NCBI GenBank assembly: GCA_030765045.1
Contig: CM060964.1
Span: forward strand, 319,181,513 to 319,245,512
From: Tenodera sinensis
Lineage: Eukaryota; Arthropoda; Insecta; Mantodea; Mantidae
Reading direction: 5' to 3'
Length of the DNA: 64,000 nt
Under the pieces are notes generated by a model that ran no database searches, was not told the origin of the DNA, and saw only the letters and a program-made list of their open reading frames with translations. Position numbers and translations under genes: made by a program. Positions 1 to 13,214 of this stretch are shown piece after piece (the first letter of the stretch is position 1; every line of letters starts with the position of its first letter).

Positions 1-1434
1 TCAGTCTTTTCCAATCTCGACTTTTTTCTACTGTTTCTTCCAATACTCGGAACAGTTCTTCTCCTCCTGTTTGCTCCTTAAGGGTTACGAGGTTCAAAAG
101 CAATTCATGTGCAGGAAGATTCTAGTTTACACCACAAATGAATCCTTGTCTGTCTGCCTCGTCAACTGCTAGAAGGTACGAGTAGATTACAAACTCGTTA
201 ACTTCATTTTCAATATCGTTTTAAATTACGTCTGCAATTTTTAGCACTCTATACTTGCCGATGTTTGAAGACAAACATTATAGTTTGAGAACTTGAATCT
301 GTTGCTTGGGACAATAATCGTCAACAATGACACCCATTAATACTTTCGAGCACAATAACCATCTCATATTCTTGTTTTTTCTTCAAAAAATATATTTCTC
401 CTCCGGTTCAGCCCTAAATAGTTTTAGTGGTTCTGAAAACCTGTCAGTAGATTATGCAGTGCTCGGATAACGGACTGGGCCAACGCTGATACCGATACCT
501 AAACTAGGGGCGGGAGTTCAGCGTGGAGATGGATGTTGTGCCGTGGAAGTTGTGTCACAGTTCAGGCGCTGACTCGCGAGACCAAAATTTGCGATGCCTC
601 TTACATTATAACAAGGAACGTGAGTAAATAGTATCGTATTTGAGATTTTATTTGTAGAAAGAAAAAAAAATAAAGCTACTTAAATTGTGAAAAATCAAGA
701 ATGTTAATTATATTAATTGCCATTAATTACAGAAACGGAATACTTACTGTTATCAGAAATTGTGTTTAAAAGTGGAAGAAATGAATTACACTAATTTTAA
801 AGATTTCGACAATGGTTGTTAAACTACAATAAATTATTTTACTTTAGTTCTCATTCAAGCAGTAAGTAGTAAAATTCCCTGAACCCCAATTCGGTGCCAT
901 GAGTCTCATACTCGAGAAACAGCTAGCCGGAGTACAAACCAAAATAGGGCGTCAATGAAGCTAAAATTCTTGTATAAATGGCACACAAACTGGTGCTGGC
1001 AGTCTCAAAATATATTAAAATAATTAAAACTTTTACAACTTTAAGTTTCATAGATAATTCCATAGCCTCTCTTGGGATTACTTCGTGATAAACTGGGAAT
1101 TAGTACAATCTCATTTATAAGGCATACGTAGTGAGTTTAATAATTGTACACTACAATGCCCTAAATTTGTTTTAGAAACAACGAGGAAGGATATTTGATT
1201 AAAATTCAGGTTTCTAGAACAGCGATGTCCAACCTTGCCTCTTCGGAGGAGCTTACGTAATTGGTGGTTATTCCCCATTGCACTCTGTCGAAGGGTAAAT
1301 CAGTTCTTGCTTGTGACGTGTACAAACACAACCAGGCAGTTAGTATCCAGTGACGGACACAAACAGGTGATTCCATGGCAGTTTTTAAGTCACAACTTGA
1401 ATTTTCTGAGAATATCCTCAAGACCTCTTAATTC
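1..1434. other. No recognised gene
   Basis: AT-rich sequence with only short chance open frames. I see no splice-bounded coding segment, tRNA-like module or inverted terminal repeat. It could hold an upstream intron or 5' flank of the CRAL-TRIO gene, but the missing first exon is not identifiable here. Confidence 0.5.
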
Positions 1435-1835
1435 TGGATGACTTTTACGTAAATGCTAAACAGTAAGAGACAAAGCTTTACTAAATAAAAAAGTGGACCT
1501 GGTTAAAACACATTTATGTAAAATACGGGTTTTTTCTTTAGTGAATCATTTCCGTGATATTGTGAATTTGCTAAAACTTACACTTTTCTCAAATAGGAAT
1601 GTGTTCTTCGTTCTTTATCTTTTGGCCTTACAAAAAGGACGGAATTGCACAGGCATCGCATAGCAACCAACTCTTAAAACATTTCACTATCGCTTAAAGC
1701 CTACTGTATTCCCATATTTCCCTTACACCTAAATGAAAATCAACAATAAGACAATTTCTGAAAATGCTTATGTCGATTAAAATGAAGTAGATAGAGAAAT
1801 AAACATTTGCCAGACTAGTGTGTATAAGAGTGAGT
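1435..1835 (+). repeat. Dispersed repeat family A, 3' part
   Basis: Diverged copy of the 3' half of the ~1-kb family described at 60706-61700. It begins at the shared 'ctggatgacttttacgtaa' segment and runs through the shared 'aataagacaatttctgaaaa' segment. No coding content. Confidence 0.6.
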
Positions 1836-2185
1836 ACATACATTTGCGAACAGAGTTTCTCCAAGGTAAACTATACTAAAAGTCTGTAATGCAATATGTT
1901 ACGCGACGATCACTTGATGTATCTTATAAGACCATGCACTTTGACTTTGTCGCCAAATATTGGTAAGACTTCTTAAACATAAGCAGTACCAAAGAAGTCA
2001 CTAATGAACAGATGTTTATCATATAAGATTTCAAAGTACTTTCGTAAATCAAACGCAACATACATATAATCAAACCGCCACTACAACACAATACGCGTCT
2101 GAGTGTTAAAGAAGGACAAAGTCCGCGTATAGTGGAAGGAGGTAAATCTAACCTTCGCTCTTTCGCAAACGTTGGACATCGCTGC

Positions 2186-2395
2186 CCGCCTCGGTAGCGT
2201 GATGGTTAGCGTGTCGGCCTCACGTTCAAGAGGTCGCGAGTTCGAATCTTGCTTAGGGTAAGTTATCCTGGTAAGGTTTTTTTCCGAGGTTTTCCCTACC
2301 CTGAGAAGACGAATGTCGGGTAACTTAAAGCTCCATGGACCTCGGGCTCATTTGAGCATCATTTCACCCATTTCATTTCATTCATTCGTCCGATA
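2186..2395 (+). mobile_element. tRNA-derived SINE (type gamma)
   Basis: A pol III promoter-like pair is visible: an A-box-like 'tagcgtgatggttagcg' near 2197 and a B-box 'gagttcgaatc' near 2239, in tRNA-like spacing. A non-tRNA body follows with 'ggtttttttccgaggttttccc' and 'gaagacgaatgtcggg'. A similar body motif appears on the opposite strand near 20940-20985. It is a SINE rather than a tRNA gene because the acceptor stem is not closed and the body continues for over 100 bp. Confidence 0.7.
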
Positions 2396-2657
2396 TGACA
2401 CAATTAAAAAAAAACGCTGTTCTAGAGGATCGAGAATGCCATACATCATTTACTCTTTTTGAAACTCCAAGGAAACGTAAGCAAACAGTATACCTATACC
2501 CATTGGTAGTAAACACATAGAAACAATCTGATTTAGAATCAGCGTAAAGTTCAGTTTGCGACACCCAGCTTAGAAAGAAGGGTAGACATATTTTCAATGA
2601 CGTTGCCTTCGTGATGCGTGTAGTGTTTTGTGAACACTTCCAAATAAAGATATTTTT

Positions 2658-3378
2658 ACTTTCTCTACTGGTAAGTAGAGGAAGTATTGTATTCCACCCA
2701 AAAATTCGATGTCGAGATATAACCGGAAATATGTTTTGAGGCCCCCTGAATCCAAAATAAGCCTTTTAGAAAAAGGTCCGTGTCTGTGTGTCTGTCTCAG
2801 TCTGTGGACAGCATAACTCAAAAACTAAAATCCGGTTAAAACCAAAGTTGGTGTTTTAAGTTTAATGTCTTTCAAGGATGCGACACGAAGATTTTGAAGG
2901 AAATGTCCCCACCCTAAACTACCCTTTACATGACAAATGTTTCGAAAATGTTTATTTTCTTGAAAATGGCTCCAGCGATTTTGATTAAAATGTCGAGACA
3001 TTTTTATGACAACTGAAATGTATATTTTAAATTTTCTGGTATAGCCTATGCCTGTTTACTCTGGATGACTGTATAACTCGTAAACCGTAAGAGATGCACA
3101 AAATCTTACTATACAAAAATGTAGTCCTCGCTAAAATACACAATTTATGTATGAATAAACTTTTTTTGTAGAGTGAACAATTTCGGAGATATTCCTAGAT
3201 TTGGCTATCGCTCAAAGTTTGTCTTCTAATATTCCCCTTGCACCTACAAGGAAATAAGCAATAAGATAATTTCTGTAAATGTTTATCTCAAGTAACACGA
3301 ACAAGATATAGGAATAAGAGTTTGTAAGGTTAGTACAAGAGTAAAGAATATCATGTGAATGCAACACATAGGATTTTT
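2658..3378 (+). repeat. Dispersed repeat family A, nearly full copy
   Basis: Starts at 'actttctctactggtaagt' and ends near 'gcaacacataggattttt', as in other long copies. It carries the family landmarks: 'aggaagtattgtattccacc', 'aggatgcgacacgaagattt' and 'aaccgtaagagat'. Relative to 60706-61700 it lacks part of the 3' third. Non-coding on both strands. Confidence 0.75.
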
Positions 3379-4599
3379 TACAGCTGTAATATAGTCGGAT
3401 ACAAAGACCCAGTGCACTCAAAGGGAACAAACGTTAAGATTAAGTTTTGGTAAAACCTTGCAGCTTGTGTCGACCCCACATAGAAACAAAGGTTATGAAA
3501 ATGCAATGCAATGACAGAATTAATGAGATTGTGGGAACTACGTTGGTGGAGCACGGAAGTTTGGCATGCGGTTACTGTAGCGTTATGCAAGTTCATGAAC
3601 TTAAATTGCAGTCTTATAACCTCAAGAGCAGAACAAAGGTTTCATGGAAAGTCTTTATTCGTCAGTTTTTCACTACCGAATATCGTTTATTTTTATCTCT
3701 CTTTTACAAACTCTTTTTAAAAAGCTTACTTTCTATTTACTAAGTATTAGTTGATATAAGTGTTTGTAGAAATGGTTTTTTACACAACAGCTGAAATTAT
3801 AGCCAAATCCTTAAAAAGCGGGTCGCTATATGCCAGCTTTGATATTACTTACGGTTTGCACATCATAGAAACAAAGGAATGATTACCTAGTGCTTCAAAA
3901 ATTCAAATCAAGAGCAAAGACTCTCCCGTAAATGGTTAATGCCTCAAAAAGTTGACGAATGGTGTTAACACATCCACTTTGATATCAACTTTTTTCTTAG
4001 TCTAGTTTATCCAAATTAATTCAAAATGAGCAAGACTTTACAGTCTATGCACAGAAAATGCAATACAGATATAGGTACATTTTATTAGTCATGTAAATAT
4101 GTTTAACATCGAGGTATTTTAAGCAAAGTTAACGAAAAAGTTTCATGTAAAGGGTAATTTTGATTGGAGACATTTTCTTGACTCTTTGTCACATCTCTGG
4201 AAGATGCCGAATTTGAATACATTTCGATTGAATGATGTAAACATCTGAGCTTACACTGGCGCTCCGAGTGGCGACTTCCGACATTCCTGCACCGAGTTTG
4301 GATCTTTTCTTCCCAAACTCCAATTCATTATTTACTGCTGCTTTTGGTTATTTTCACTTTATAGTTCTTCCTTATGTGAGTAATGTTTCACTACAAATGG
4401 GATCACTTTTTCGGCTGTTCTGTGAAAAAAGTTTCAAATATTTTTCTAACCTTTTTTACTGAAACATTATCCTGAAACTCTGCTTCCAACTTTAGAAATG
4501 ATAGCAGTTTAAAATTACAGACATGATTTTCATGATCTAATTGTATAATACCACAGATAGAGAAATGTAGTTTCATGAAATATTTTGTTCTACACTCCA
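3379..4599. other. No recognised gene
   Basis: Short open frames only, none with a recognisable motif. A short segment near 4130-4230 weakly resembles family A in reverse orientation. Confidence 0.4.
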
Positions 4600-5395
4600 T
4601 GGATTAGGCAACTTGCCTGTTCTGTCTTCCTTTGTTCAGCTCCATCTCTTCCTTGGGCATCCTACAGGCCTTCTTCCTGGTGGTTTCTACTCGTATATTT
4701 TCAGTGGTATTCTTTCATCGCATTCTAGTGGGATGTTGTTTCCAGTTCTCTTTGGTCTCTTCGATATATACCTAGTTGTTCTCGGCTATCCTCGTTGCGA
4801 AAGATCTCTTCTAGTACAACCTTTACTCTTCTTAAAAATCTCATTTCTGCGGCTTGTAATTTACTGTTATGTTTCTCATTCATAATCCAGGACTCGCCAC
4901 CATACATCAATACTGGTACTGCCATTGCTTTATAATATTTGAGTTTTGTATCTTTCCTGGTATTATTTTGTAACGCTCTTGTTATTGTGCCGCATTCTTG
5001 TGGTATTTATTTTGTTTTCTGTCGAAACCTATATCACAACCCAAATATTCAAAGTGAGATACTTGTTCTAATACTATTCCTTCTATCTTTATTTTGGATC
5101 GTTTAGGATTTTTTCCTCTATGTGCCATCACTTTGGATTTACTTGCTGATATTTTCATGTTTTAATTTTTCCTATTCCATTTAGTTTATGAACGGAACGT
5201 TGTAAATAAGTTTCGTTATCTTGTATTATTACATCATCAGCATATAATATTCAGTCATTTCTACTTATTTGTATACCTGGATTTATATTGTCTCTTTTCC
5301 ACATTTTCACTAATCATCAATATAGATATTGAACAGTGTCGGCGATAGACTGCATCCTTGTTTAACTCTTCTATTTGTAGCACTTTTGGTTCATA
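4600..5395 (-). pseudogene. Non-LTR retrotransposon (LINE) reverse transcriptase relic
   Basis: Reading the minus strand from about 5375 downward gives a reverse-transcriptase palm: a 'QGCSLSPTLFNIYID' motif, then the catalytic YADD box at 5233-5244. A stretch with 'VLMYGGESW' and 'AAEMRFLRRV' follows (4725-4925), and then a basic tail 'GRRPVGCPRKRW' near 4650-4680. That order is the C-terminal half of the RT protein of many insect LINEs. Stops and frameshifts separate the blocks, and the endonuclease and N-terminal RT are missing, so this is a 5'-truncated dead copy. Clade assignment (RTE-, CR1- or R4-like) cannot be made by eye. Confidence 0.8.
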
Positions 5396-5896
5396 AAATA
5401 CGACGTTATTGATCTATTAAATATACATTTAATTGGAATCTGATGTAAATTAAAATACAAGCGTTTGAAATTGACCCTGTTTTCGCAACACAGTTAAAGC
5501 CAACGTAGAAGGGGCGAGGTGGGGGGGGGGACGCTGCATTGTTTTAAAGCCGTTAACGCACCAATAAATAATTACAAGTGTGTATTCCATCTCGTTATCA
5601 TGTGATCGGTGTTGATCGCATTAGCCAGCAGCTGCAAAAGCAAAACCCTGTCGCAAGTTGGCCTAATAATCGCAGAGATTGCAGTCAATTTCGCATTGTT
5701 TTGTTTTTGAGACAAAATTAAGCCAACTGGTAGAAAATTCGGAAATCCTTTTTATTTGGAATTCTCTAGTCTTTTTTTAACAAAAGTTATAACTATTGGC
5801 TTTAAGGTATAAAGATATCAACCAGTCAGGTAAAATAAATTTGTCTCCGGGCCAAAGATGTAATAAATACAGTTGTTCTAATGGTAAAATAAAGAT

Positions 5897-6843
5897 CTGA
5901 TGTTGCACTCATATGACTTTCCCCACTCTTGTACTAACCATTCTTACAAACGTTTATTTCTCTTGCTGGTTCATGTTAGTCGAGATAAATGTTTTCGAAA
6001 TTATCTTATTGCTAATTTTCTTGTAGGTGCAAGGGGAGTATGGGAATACAGTAGACTTTAAGCGATAGTTCAGTCTTTTAAAACTGGTCGCTGTGTGATG
6101 CCTTCGAAATTTCGTTTTGTTAGCATGGCTAAGAGAATAGCGACGTCCCATTTGGGAAAAGTATAAGCACTGCAGAATTCACACGAACAGCGAGAAATAT
6201 CTCCGAAATGGTTCACTCCACACAAAATTATTTGGGATATATTGCGTGTTTTAACGAGTTCTACATTTTTGTGTAGTAAAATCTTGTCTAGCTCTTAAGA
6301 TTTAGTAGTTATGGAAAAGTCATTCAGAATGAAGAGCAATTCTCAGGGCACTCTCAGAAAATTCAAGATGCGCATTTCATTTGTTATAAAATATATTAAA
6401 CATGTGGTATTTTACTCAAAAACGCTTGAGTCATTTTTGAGAAAGTCACTTTTCGAAAAATGTTCAATGTAAAGATGAACTAGGGTGCGGAGGTTTATTG
6501 AAAATCTTTGTGTTATATTCTTGGGAGACGTTGAGCTTAAATACCAAGTTTGGCATTAACCGACTTGCGTTTTTGACTTAGGCTGTTCACTCACTCACTC
6601 ACTCACTCACTCACTCACTCACTCACTCACTCACTCACTCACTCACTCACTCACTCACTCACTCACTCACTCACTCACTCACTCACTCACTCATTCATAC
6701 AACACACGCGTACGTGCGGAATTTTTAGAAAATTATCCTTCTTAAATTCAGGGATCCTAAAATAATATATTTTCGATGAAATCTTGATATCCAAGTTTTG
6801 GGTAGAATGCGATGCTTCTACTTACTACACGTAGTAAATTAAA
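5897..6843 (-). repeat. Dispersed repeat family A, long copy in reverse
   Basis: Reverse complement of the family A consensus. Its 3' end is at 5897 ('tgttgcactcatatgactttc') and its 5' end near 6843 ('cttctacttactacacgtag'). The TG/TCTG-rich segment of other copies is replaced here by a long (TCAC)n tract. Confidence 0.75.
6587..6693. repeat. (TCAC)n microsatellite
   Basis: About 107 bp of nearly pure tetranucleotide TCAC repeat. It sits exactly where other family A copies have their TG-rich segment next to 'agcataactcaaaaac'. Confidence 0.95.
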
Positions 6844-6925
6844 AATAGTCTTCTGATCTTCAAATTTAAGATAGCATTTTGATTACGCTGGAAACAGAAT
6901 CTTTTTAAAAAAGGGGTACTAGATT

Positions 6926-6928
<3 letters not shown>

Positions 6929-6971
<43 letters not shown>
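6929..6971. repeat. (GA)n microsatellite
   Basis: About 43 bp of uninterrupted GA dinucleotide just outside the family A copy. Confidence 0.95.
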
Positions 6972-6972
<1 letters not shown>

Positions 6973-8869
6973 CACTTTGTCCCTCTCCCTTCTAAAGTTG
7001 AAATTGTGTCCTTGAAGCAGCTAGTTAATGCCTAAACTAGTTTCAAATCCGCTTTACCGATATAAGGAAAACTGTGTTACAAAACGTTTCGCAAGAACCT
7101 CCAGGTAAAAAAACTAGACAAAAAAGGTTGTACACTTAATTTGAGTTATACAAGTACGTGTCGTATAGCACTAACACAGAAATATAGATATTCTATACAG
7201 TCTGTCTCGTAAAAAAAAAGTGTCACTATTCCACGGGAGGTAGTAGTATGCATTAAAATAAGAAAGAAAAAATCTATAAATATAGGTCCTAAAGTTAATA
7301 TACTATATAGAGTTATAAGAAAATGTTTACCGTCGTTATGAGAGCAATATATCTTCTATTGTACGTTTTTCCCAATAAATAAAATGAAAAAAAAGAAAGA
7401 AAGAAAAAACAAAAAACAATGTACTCGTCACTATATAATATTCAGCAAATCCAGAGGCTGCTGCATTGTTACTGAATCAATCGGTTAGGCTATTTTGGTA
7501 TATGTTTAGTTGGGACATTGTGTTCTATTGGCTTTTTCTGTTAAAGCATCAACTGTCCTCTTTGCCCTTGCGGCTGATGGGCACAAAGAGAATCCTGTTA
7601 TCCCATACTCGAAATGGCATATAAGTGTGTTATGGCTTTCCATTTGTTAAGGAAATAATCTTAATTTTTAAAAGAGTATTGCCTTATCAACTTTAGGTGT
7701 AATAATAAGAACGTTATCAATCATTAGAGACCTGTCTCACCGGTTTTTTTGAAGCTGGCTTCGATGTGTCTTTGTACCTTTTGCTTATAGATTTTAGTGG
7801 TAGACTAGTGTCGTGGTTTTGAACTGGGTCTTCTTATATTCTGTTGTGGTGGTCTTCTATACGGCGGTGTTTTGCGTTGTGTATCCTGTGACGTAGGATG
7901 ATGGCTACGTAAGATGTGACGTAGATGAAGGTCACCAAATGGGACTGGAAGGGAAGTGCAGGGTGGTAGCTCAGGGCGGTATTTTCCAAGGGCGGCTATG
8001 CTTGTGATAATTAAACAAACATGTAACTCTGGTATAAAGAAGTTTTAATCTACATAAATAAAGTTACTAAACTACATTACAATGTGAGAAGAGAGAAAGG
8101 GTGGTCTGTAATAGACAGCTGTTGGTTTTAGCTTTACGGAGGCTGCTGGGTCCGGAGACCCATTCTTAGGCCAGTCGATGACAAGATGTACACGAGACAT
8201 TTAAGTTACTGTCACAGATTCATCCTAGTATGTTAAAATGACTCCCTCTACGGCAAAATTTGGAGGGGGTTTAAATATAAAATACTAGTTCACAAGGTAG
8301 CTGACGAAGTCACGCTACAACTGAGCGTTGGGAGAACATGATTCCGAGGAATCGCTGTATCTGTTCCTGCAACATGAGCTTCCAGAAAATGACTTGCATG
8401 TATACTAAGAGGAGGTCGCATATCTAGAGTTCAATAAATAATAACATTCTATAAATTTACACTTATCAGAAACCTACTAAAGTATAATTGTCACAATACA
8501 CTTGGACATTCCGTGACCAAGGTGATACCTTCTAGATGATTCTAAGGTAGTTCCTCTCAAATTGGTTAATTCTTTCTTAGAAGATGAAATAAGGCGCCGG
8601 GCCGCAAAATGTTATGTCATTGTGTCTTTCCATCAGTGTCCTCGTTAAGTACGGACAAAGGATTTTGAGACACCTTCCGTAACATATAAGCAATTGCACC
8701 AGCAGCTAATGCTGAGCTCCTATTAATCCATCCAAAAGATGCTTGTTGTAGCAACCGATTAAACGAACATTTTTTTGGAAAATACTGACGACGTTCATTG
8801 TACCGTGACCAGCAGCCATTGAGGAGCAAAACGTATTACATCCTTTTAGCCCCCCAATCTCAAACTCAC
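6972..8869. other. No recognised gene
   Basis: Mixed sequence with an A/GA-rich patch near 7385-7420. No coding motif, terminal repeat or tRNA-like box was identified. A GT-rich stretch with several 'gacgta' steps (7880-7925) is noted but not interpreted. Confidence 0.4.
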
Positions 8870-8979
8870 CCGCCACCCTGCAACCCTTGAGCTATGTAAC
8901 GAGCTGTTAAACCCATCACAATAGCCTTTCGGACTGTCACTGGGCTGGATTGTACTAGACTTTCCACTTGATTGTCCAT
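8870..8979 (-). other. Possible coding-like relic, unrecognised
   Basis: On the minus strand an ATG (8979-8977) opens a 36-codon frame beginning MDNQVESLVQSSPVTVRKA. It is followed exactly by a strong donor, GTGAGT (8869-8864). Further minus-strand open frames continue at 8829-8617, including 'SSALAAGAIAYMLRKVSQNP', in a different phase. I do not recognise the protein. It may be a first exon, a relic of a retrocopy, or chance. Confidence 0.2.
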
Positions 8980-9557
8980 AGCAGCAACATTTGTTTTATT
9001 TCGTGTGTGCAGTGCACGAGTTCTACAGATACCATTTTCCAAATGCTACAGGTACATATACTGCAGTATAAGTTATATATAGTAGTTACCTTTCAAAAGT
9101 GACTTCAAACTTTAAAGTAGTATAAATATTATAATATTTAATATTGAAAAAATAATACATAATTGTGTTACGTATTTGGGCATGGTAAACTAAGATCATA
9201 CCTCTACAGATACGAGATTTCTGAATGTCCAAAATGACCCTATGTGGGTCCTGACCAAACTGGAGATGATCTCTTGTCTGAGTGCAGAATTTTGGAATCT
9301 CAGCACAATGACTTTAAAAGATGGTAACAAGGTTTCCAAAGATGGGCACACCACCCGATGGTGGTTTACGCAGAAACAGTAAAACAGCATTTGAGAACCT
9401 TCGTAGGCTTTGTCAGTAGCATAGACATTGAACAGCTTTACTCTAAAAGAGTTGAAACAATTGTACACATAGGTTTTAAGTTATAAATATTTACATATGT
9501 AAATATTGCAAGTATACAATGAACACAAAACCAGCAGTGAACTACAAGACACTGAAC

Positions 9558-9795
9558 AATGTACACTATAACCTTCGCAAAACTTAAAGGCATATGGAGG
9601 CGGGGCGTACTGCGGACTCCAGCGAATCCTACGCTTGCCCCTCCTACCAGCGCTGCCGAATGTGGTACATGCATCTCACGCGCTCTTATGTACAGAACCT
9701 CTGCCGGTACACGCACTACGCTTGGCAACAGCGCTCTGCTTGAGCATTGGCCAGCGTTCACATGCCTTTAACTTTTGCCAGCGGTATAACATCCT
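9558..9795. mobile_element. Small MITE-like element with ~30-bp imperfect terminal inverted repeats
   Basis: The left end near 9558-9590 contains 'gcaaaacttaaaggcatat'. The right end (9763-9795) is its imperfect reverse complement ('catgcctttaacttttgcc'). The interior of about 170 bp is GC-richer than the flanks and has no credible protein. A clear target duplication was not found, so superfamily is unassigned. Confidence 0.55.
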
Positions 9796-10888
9796 TAATA
9801 AGGCTGAAGAACATGTAATAGTACTAGACGGAATGGGACATGGTGATAAATACAAGGGGGGGGGGGGGAGGAGGCGTGAAAAAGCGAATATGTTGGGCAA
9901 ACAATGGGCTTGGCTTTTAGCAAAAGATTGTTAATATGACCAGCGCTCTCTTGTGCCACACATGCACATTATTTGCAGATAACAGTGGCAATTCCTTGCG
10001 AGATAGTGTATTTCGGTTACAGAGGAGAATGTGCCAGAAAAAGACCACTCATTCTTTAACTCCACTGATAAAAGTCAGCTGGATTGAAATCTGAAGATCG
10101 CGGAGACTATCGCGCGTGTCCGCTGATCGACACAGTTGCCAAAAATCGTTTCAAATTTCTTGATTGAAGTCCTGTAATTATGAAGTGAACATGCTCCTCA
10201 AAATGGAACTATTATAGCTATTAAATGCAAAATCGCCCAAGAAGTGCGTAATACGTTTGTCCAACGTTGTAGTTTAATTTATTTTAACTCGAATGTTGTA
10301 ATATTTACAGGTAATTAGACTGGCAAAACATGAAATCCCATTTTCTAAAACGTACTTGCCGTTATTATGGAAACGAGTATTTCTATGTTTTGCGGTGTGT
10401 AGATTTCAATGGACGTGACAAAATGTCGTAGCATTTTGGTAAAATTATTTTGTGAAAGTCTTCATATTTATACATATTTTGTAAGCCCTGCGATATTTCG
10501 CATTTAAAATAATTTCCGCTAGCAATGAACTAGTACTTGGTCTGTTTTCTGAGGGACACATTTAGGAACTCCAAGTGACTATTTCCAACAAGACGGGCAC
10601 AGTTGAGAAAATGCACAGTATTTGTCTCAGGAGGTTAGCTATGACCTTGTGCTTGATACGAGTGAACCTGAGATAACGCGCTGTTGTTTATTCCTCTCGT
10701 GCTGACGTTTTACATCCTGCCTCAAAAGTGGCATTCTTTCTTTCTCGGGGACAATAAAAATTACTCGAAAGAGCATCACTAGTACATTACATAACCGCAT
10801 CAAGCAAAGCAATGTGACCATATTTTCAGTAATATCACTAATGAATCATATTTATTAGAGGCTTAAGAAACCATAGATATAATATTAT
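9796..10888. other. No recognised gene
   Basis: Contains a poly-G run near 9857-9868 and otherwise AT-rich unique-looking sequence. No supported coding segment. Confidence 0.4.
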
Positions 10889-11143
10889 CATGAGCGTCGG
10901 CAGACATTTTTCCAGGGGGGGGGGCACATGTTTGAAATTTGCAATCAGATAATATCAATTCACTGTTTTATTGTCAAAATTTATAATATTCGTTGCATAC
11001 AACCATGTTAATTTGTGTTAAATAGAAATTGATCTTTTAAAATAGTAGTTTAATACTCAGTTATTGATCGCACATTAAGTTCACCAACTTCCAGGGAGGG
11101 GCCGCGGCCCCCCCTTGCCCCCCCCCCCTTCGTGACGCCCATG
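10889..11143 (-). mobile_element. hAT-like MITE, copy 1 (255 bp)
   Basis: Bounded by 'catgagcgtcggcagac' on the left and the inverted counterpart 'gtgacgcccatg' on the right. It is flanked by near-identical 8-bp repeats, aatattat (10881-10888) and aatattgt (11144-11151). G- and C-runs lie just inside each terminus. It is the reverse orientation of the copies at 12428 and 37462. An 8-bp target duplication fits hAT mobilisation. No coding capacity. Confidence 0.75.
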
Positions 11144-11151
11144 AATATTGT

Positions 11152-12427
11152 AGCAACACTGGCACTGCTAACAGTTCAACTGCCTTGAAGACAATAATTT
11201 TTACTGTGCTTGCATGTTCAAGGATAAAGACATTCTTCTGAGTAAATGAAAGTACTCTGTAACGTCACGGGCGAAATTAATGTTATATATTTTTTTCTGT
11301 TTAAGGGTTTCCCAATACTCTATGAAATTTTTGCATTTCATTTGATATTTTATTACTAATTATGACATCTACAGAACCGATGTTTTTTTCAACTAATGGA
11401 GTGAATCAGCTCTAAACCCTTAAAGTATAAGGTGTTTGGGCTTCAAAATACCTATTTCATTATATTTTGGGATTTTTTCTTCATATTTTGGCAAAAAAGG
11501 TCGGAAAATGTTCTTTCAAATTTAGGCATAATGCTTTAAAGTTTGAAGTGACTTTTGAAATGCAAACTACCTTATACATTTCATGTAAACACAAATCAAA
11601 GTATGCTGAATAATACGTAGCAACAAACAGTTTCACTGTTTCCTCATTTCTTACCAAAGAACTCGCAATATAAGATAGTTTTCTTTTACACTGATAGAAG
11701 TTTAGTTCGCTTATCTTAGGAATTTAATATTAAAATCCAGTTTATGGAAGCTGTGTGTTTATATATAACTAGCTTTGTTGAATTCTACCTCCTCTCAAAT
11801 ATTGAACATTCTTTCAGAACACTCTGTATTACTCGATATGCAGAACATTCAAGGTGATCAAGGTGGTTAGAAAAATAGTTGCAAGTAACAAGCGTTTTTA
11901 CATGTAATTAATGTTCAACAGATTGAAAATTGTGCTCCTTACTTTTTATCTTGAATATATGCTTATGCAACATAGTTTACAAGATGCTTTAGAGAAACTG
12001 CTGAACAGTGGTCTTATTGCTCTTTACATGAAAAAACAAAATAATTAAAATGTAGCATAACTGGTTATACTTACGTATCTTAAGATGAATAGCTTAGAAC
12101 AAATTGCTTGCTTTGTAACGCACCATAGTAGCATTTAAACAATGATCCTTTAAGGTAACAAAGTTTCAAATATATATATGGCGTTGATTTTGTGGCGGAA
12201 ATAACACAGCAGTAAGATTTAGTACGAATATTTGAAAGTAAGCATACAAATGTGAGTGATGATTCAGGACACAGGCTTTCTGTATGTCCGACAGACGATA
12301 ACTTATGGAACAGAGACTGCAACTCAGCTGCACGTTGGAAATATCTACTTGTGTAAATCGAGGTACTACACAACTGGAACTTACAAAATTTCCTGCTCTC
12401 TCAATGCACTCCATTTTTCCATGGCCG
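11152..12427. other. No recognised gene
   Basis: AT-rich intergenic-type sequence. Small overlapping frames around 12080-12470 show no conserved motif. Confidence 0.4.
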
Positions 12428-12979
12428 CATGGGCATCGCGAACGGGGAACGGGAGGAGGGGGCGTTGAGGAAGAGGGGGACCGCGCCCGCCCCCTTGAAA
12501 ATTAATGTATTTAATGTGGAGTCAGTGACTATTAAACTATTGCATTAATTTTGATGCAAAGAACAATTTTCCTAAGGATGTTCGTACAAAAGTTACTCGA
12601 TTGTTTCATAGCGCCTGTACTACAAACGAGTTCGCAGTGATGTTATTCACGTTTTAATGTAAATAAGGAATGCATAATTTTCAACTAATACTTGCGTCTT
12701 CCGCGCCGCAACGTTAGTTATAAGATTTTTATGTTTGTATAAACTTTTACTATTGAAGTCCATGAGAATTCTTACCGACAGAGATTTAAAACACAAAACT
12801 GTTATATAATTAGGTAATAATCAAACCAATAGTTTTTATTTATCATAAATTAATACTGTTATCCGAAACAGATACTATAACTCACCTTTTACAGCTTATG
12901 ACAACAGAACAATGAATTAATATTGTTTGATTGCAACATGCAACATGCGCCCCCTCTGAAAATTCTGCCGACGCCCGTG
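12428..12979 (+). mobile_element. hAT-like MITE, copy 2 (552 bp)
   Basis: The termini 'catgggcatcg' and 'cgacgcccgtg' are inverted. The flanking 8-bp target duplication is perfect: CATGGCCG at 12420-12427 and 12980-12987. The internal sequence shares 'tgactattaaactatt', 'caaagaacaattt' and 'acaatgaattaatatt' with the copy at 37462-37713. It is about 300 bp longer than the other two copies, so it is either less deleted or has gained an insertion. Confidence 0.85.
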
Positions 12980-13214
12980 CATGGCCGTACCAAAAATCGA
13001 AAGTTTTCAGAAAAGTTTTCAATCAAACCACTCTTAATTCTACTCTTAATTCTCTTAATTAACTCTCTTAATTCAACCAAAGTGAAATGTCTCGAATGAT
13101 TATGCTTCCAATAGCTGCAGAAAAAAATAACAAAAGAACTATACCCCTAGCGCCAAGGGCCAAGGCTTGCCGCCCAGCCGCTGCATCCTCCACCTCTGAC
13201 CACTACAGGCGTCA

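Noticed and set aside
6587..6693. CRISPR-like regular repeat
   Set aside because: The unit is 4 bp with no spacers; it is a simple microsatellite in a eukaryotic genome.
9438..9934. Overlapping open frames of 70-107 codons on both strands
   Set aside because: They coincide with a GC-richer MITE-like element with terminal inverted repeats, and none shows a conserved motif.
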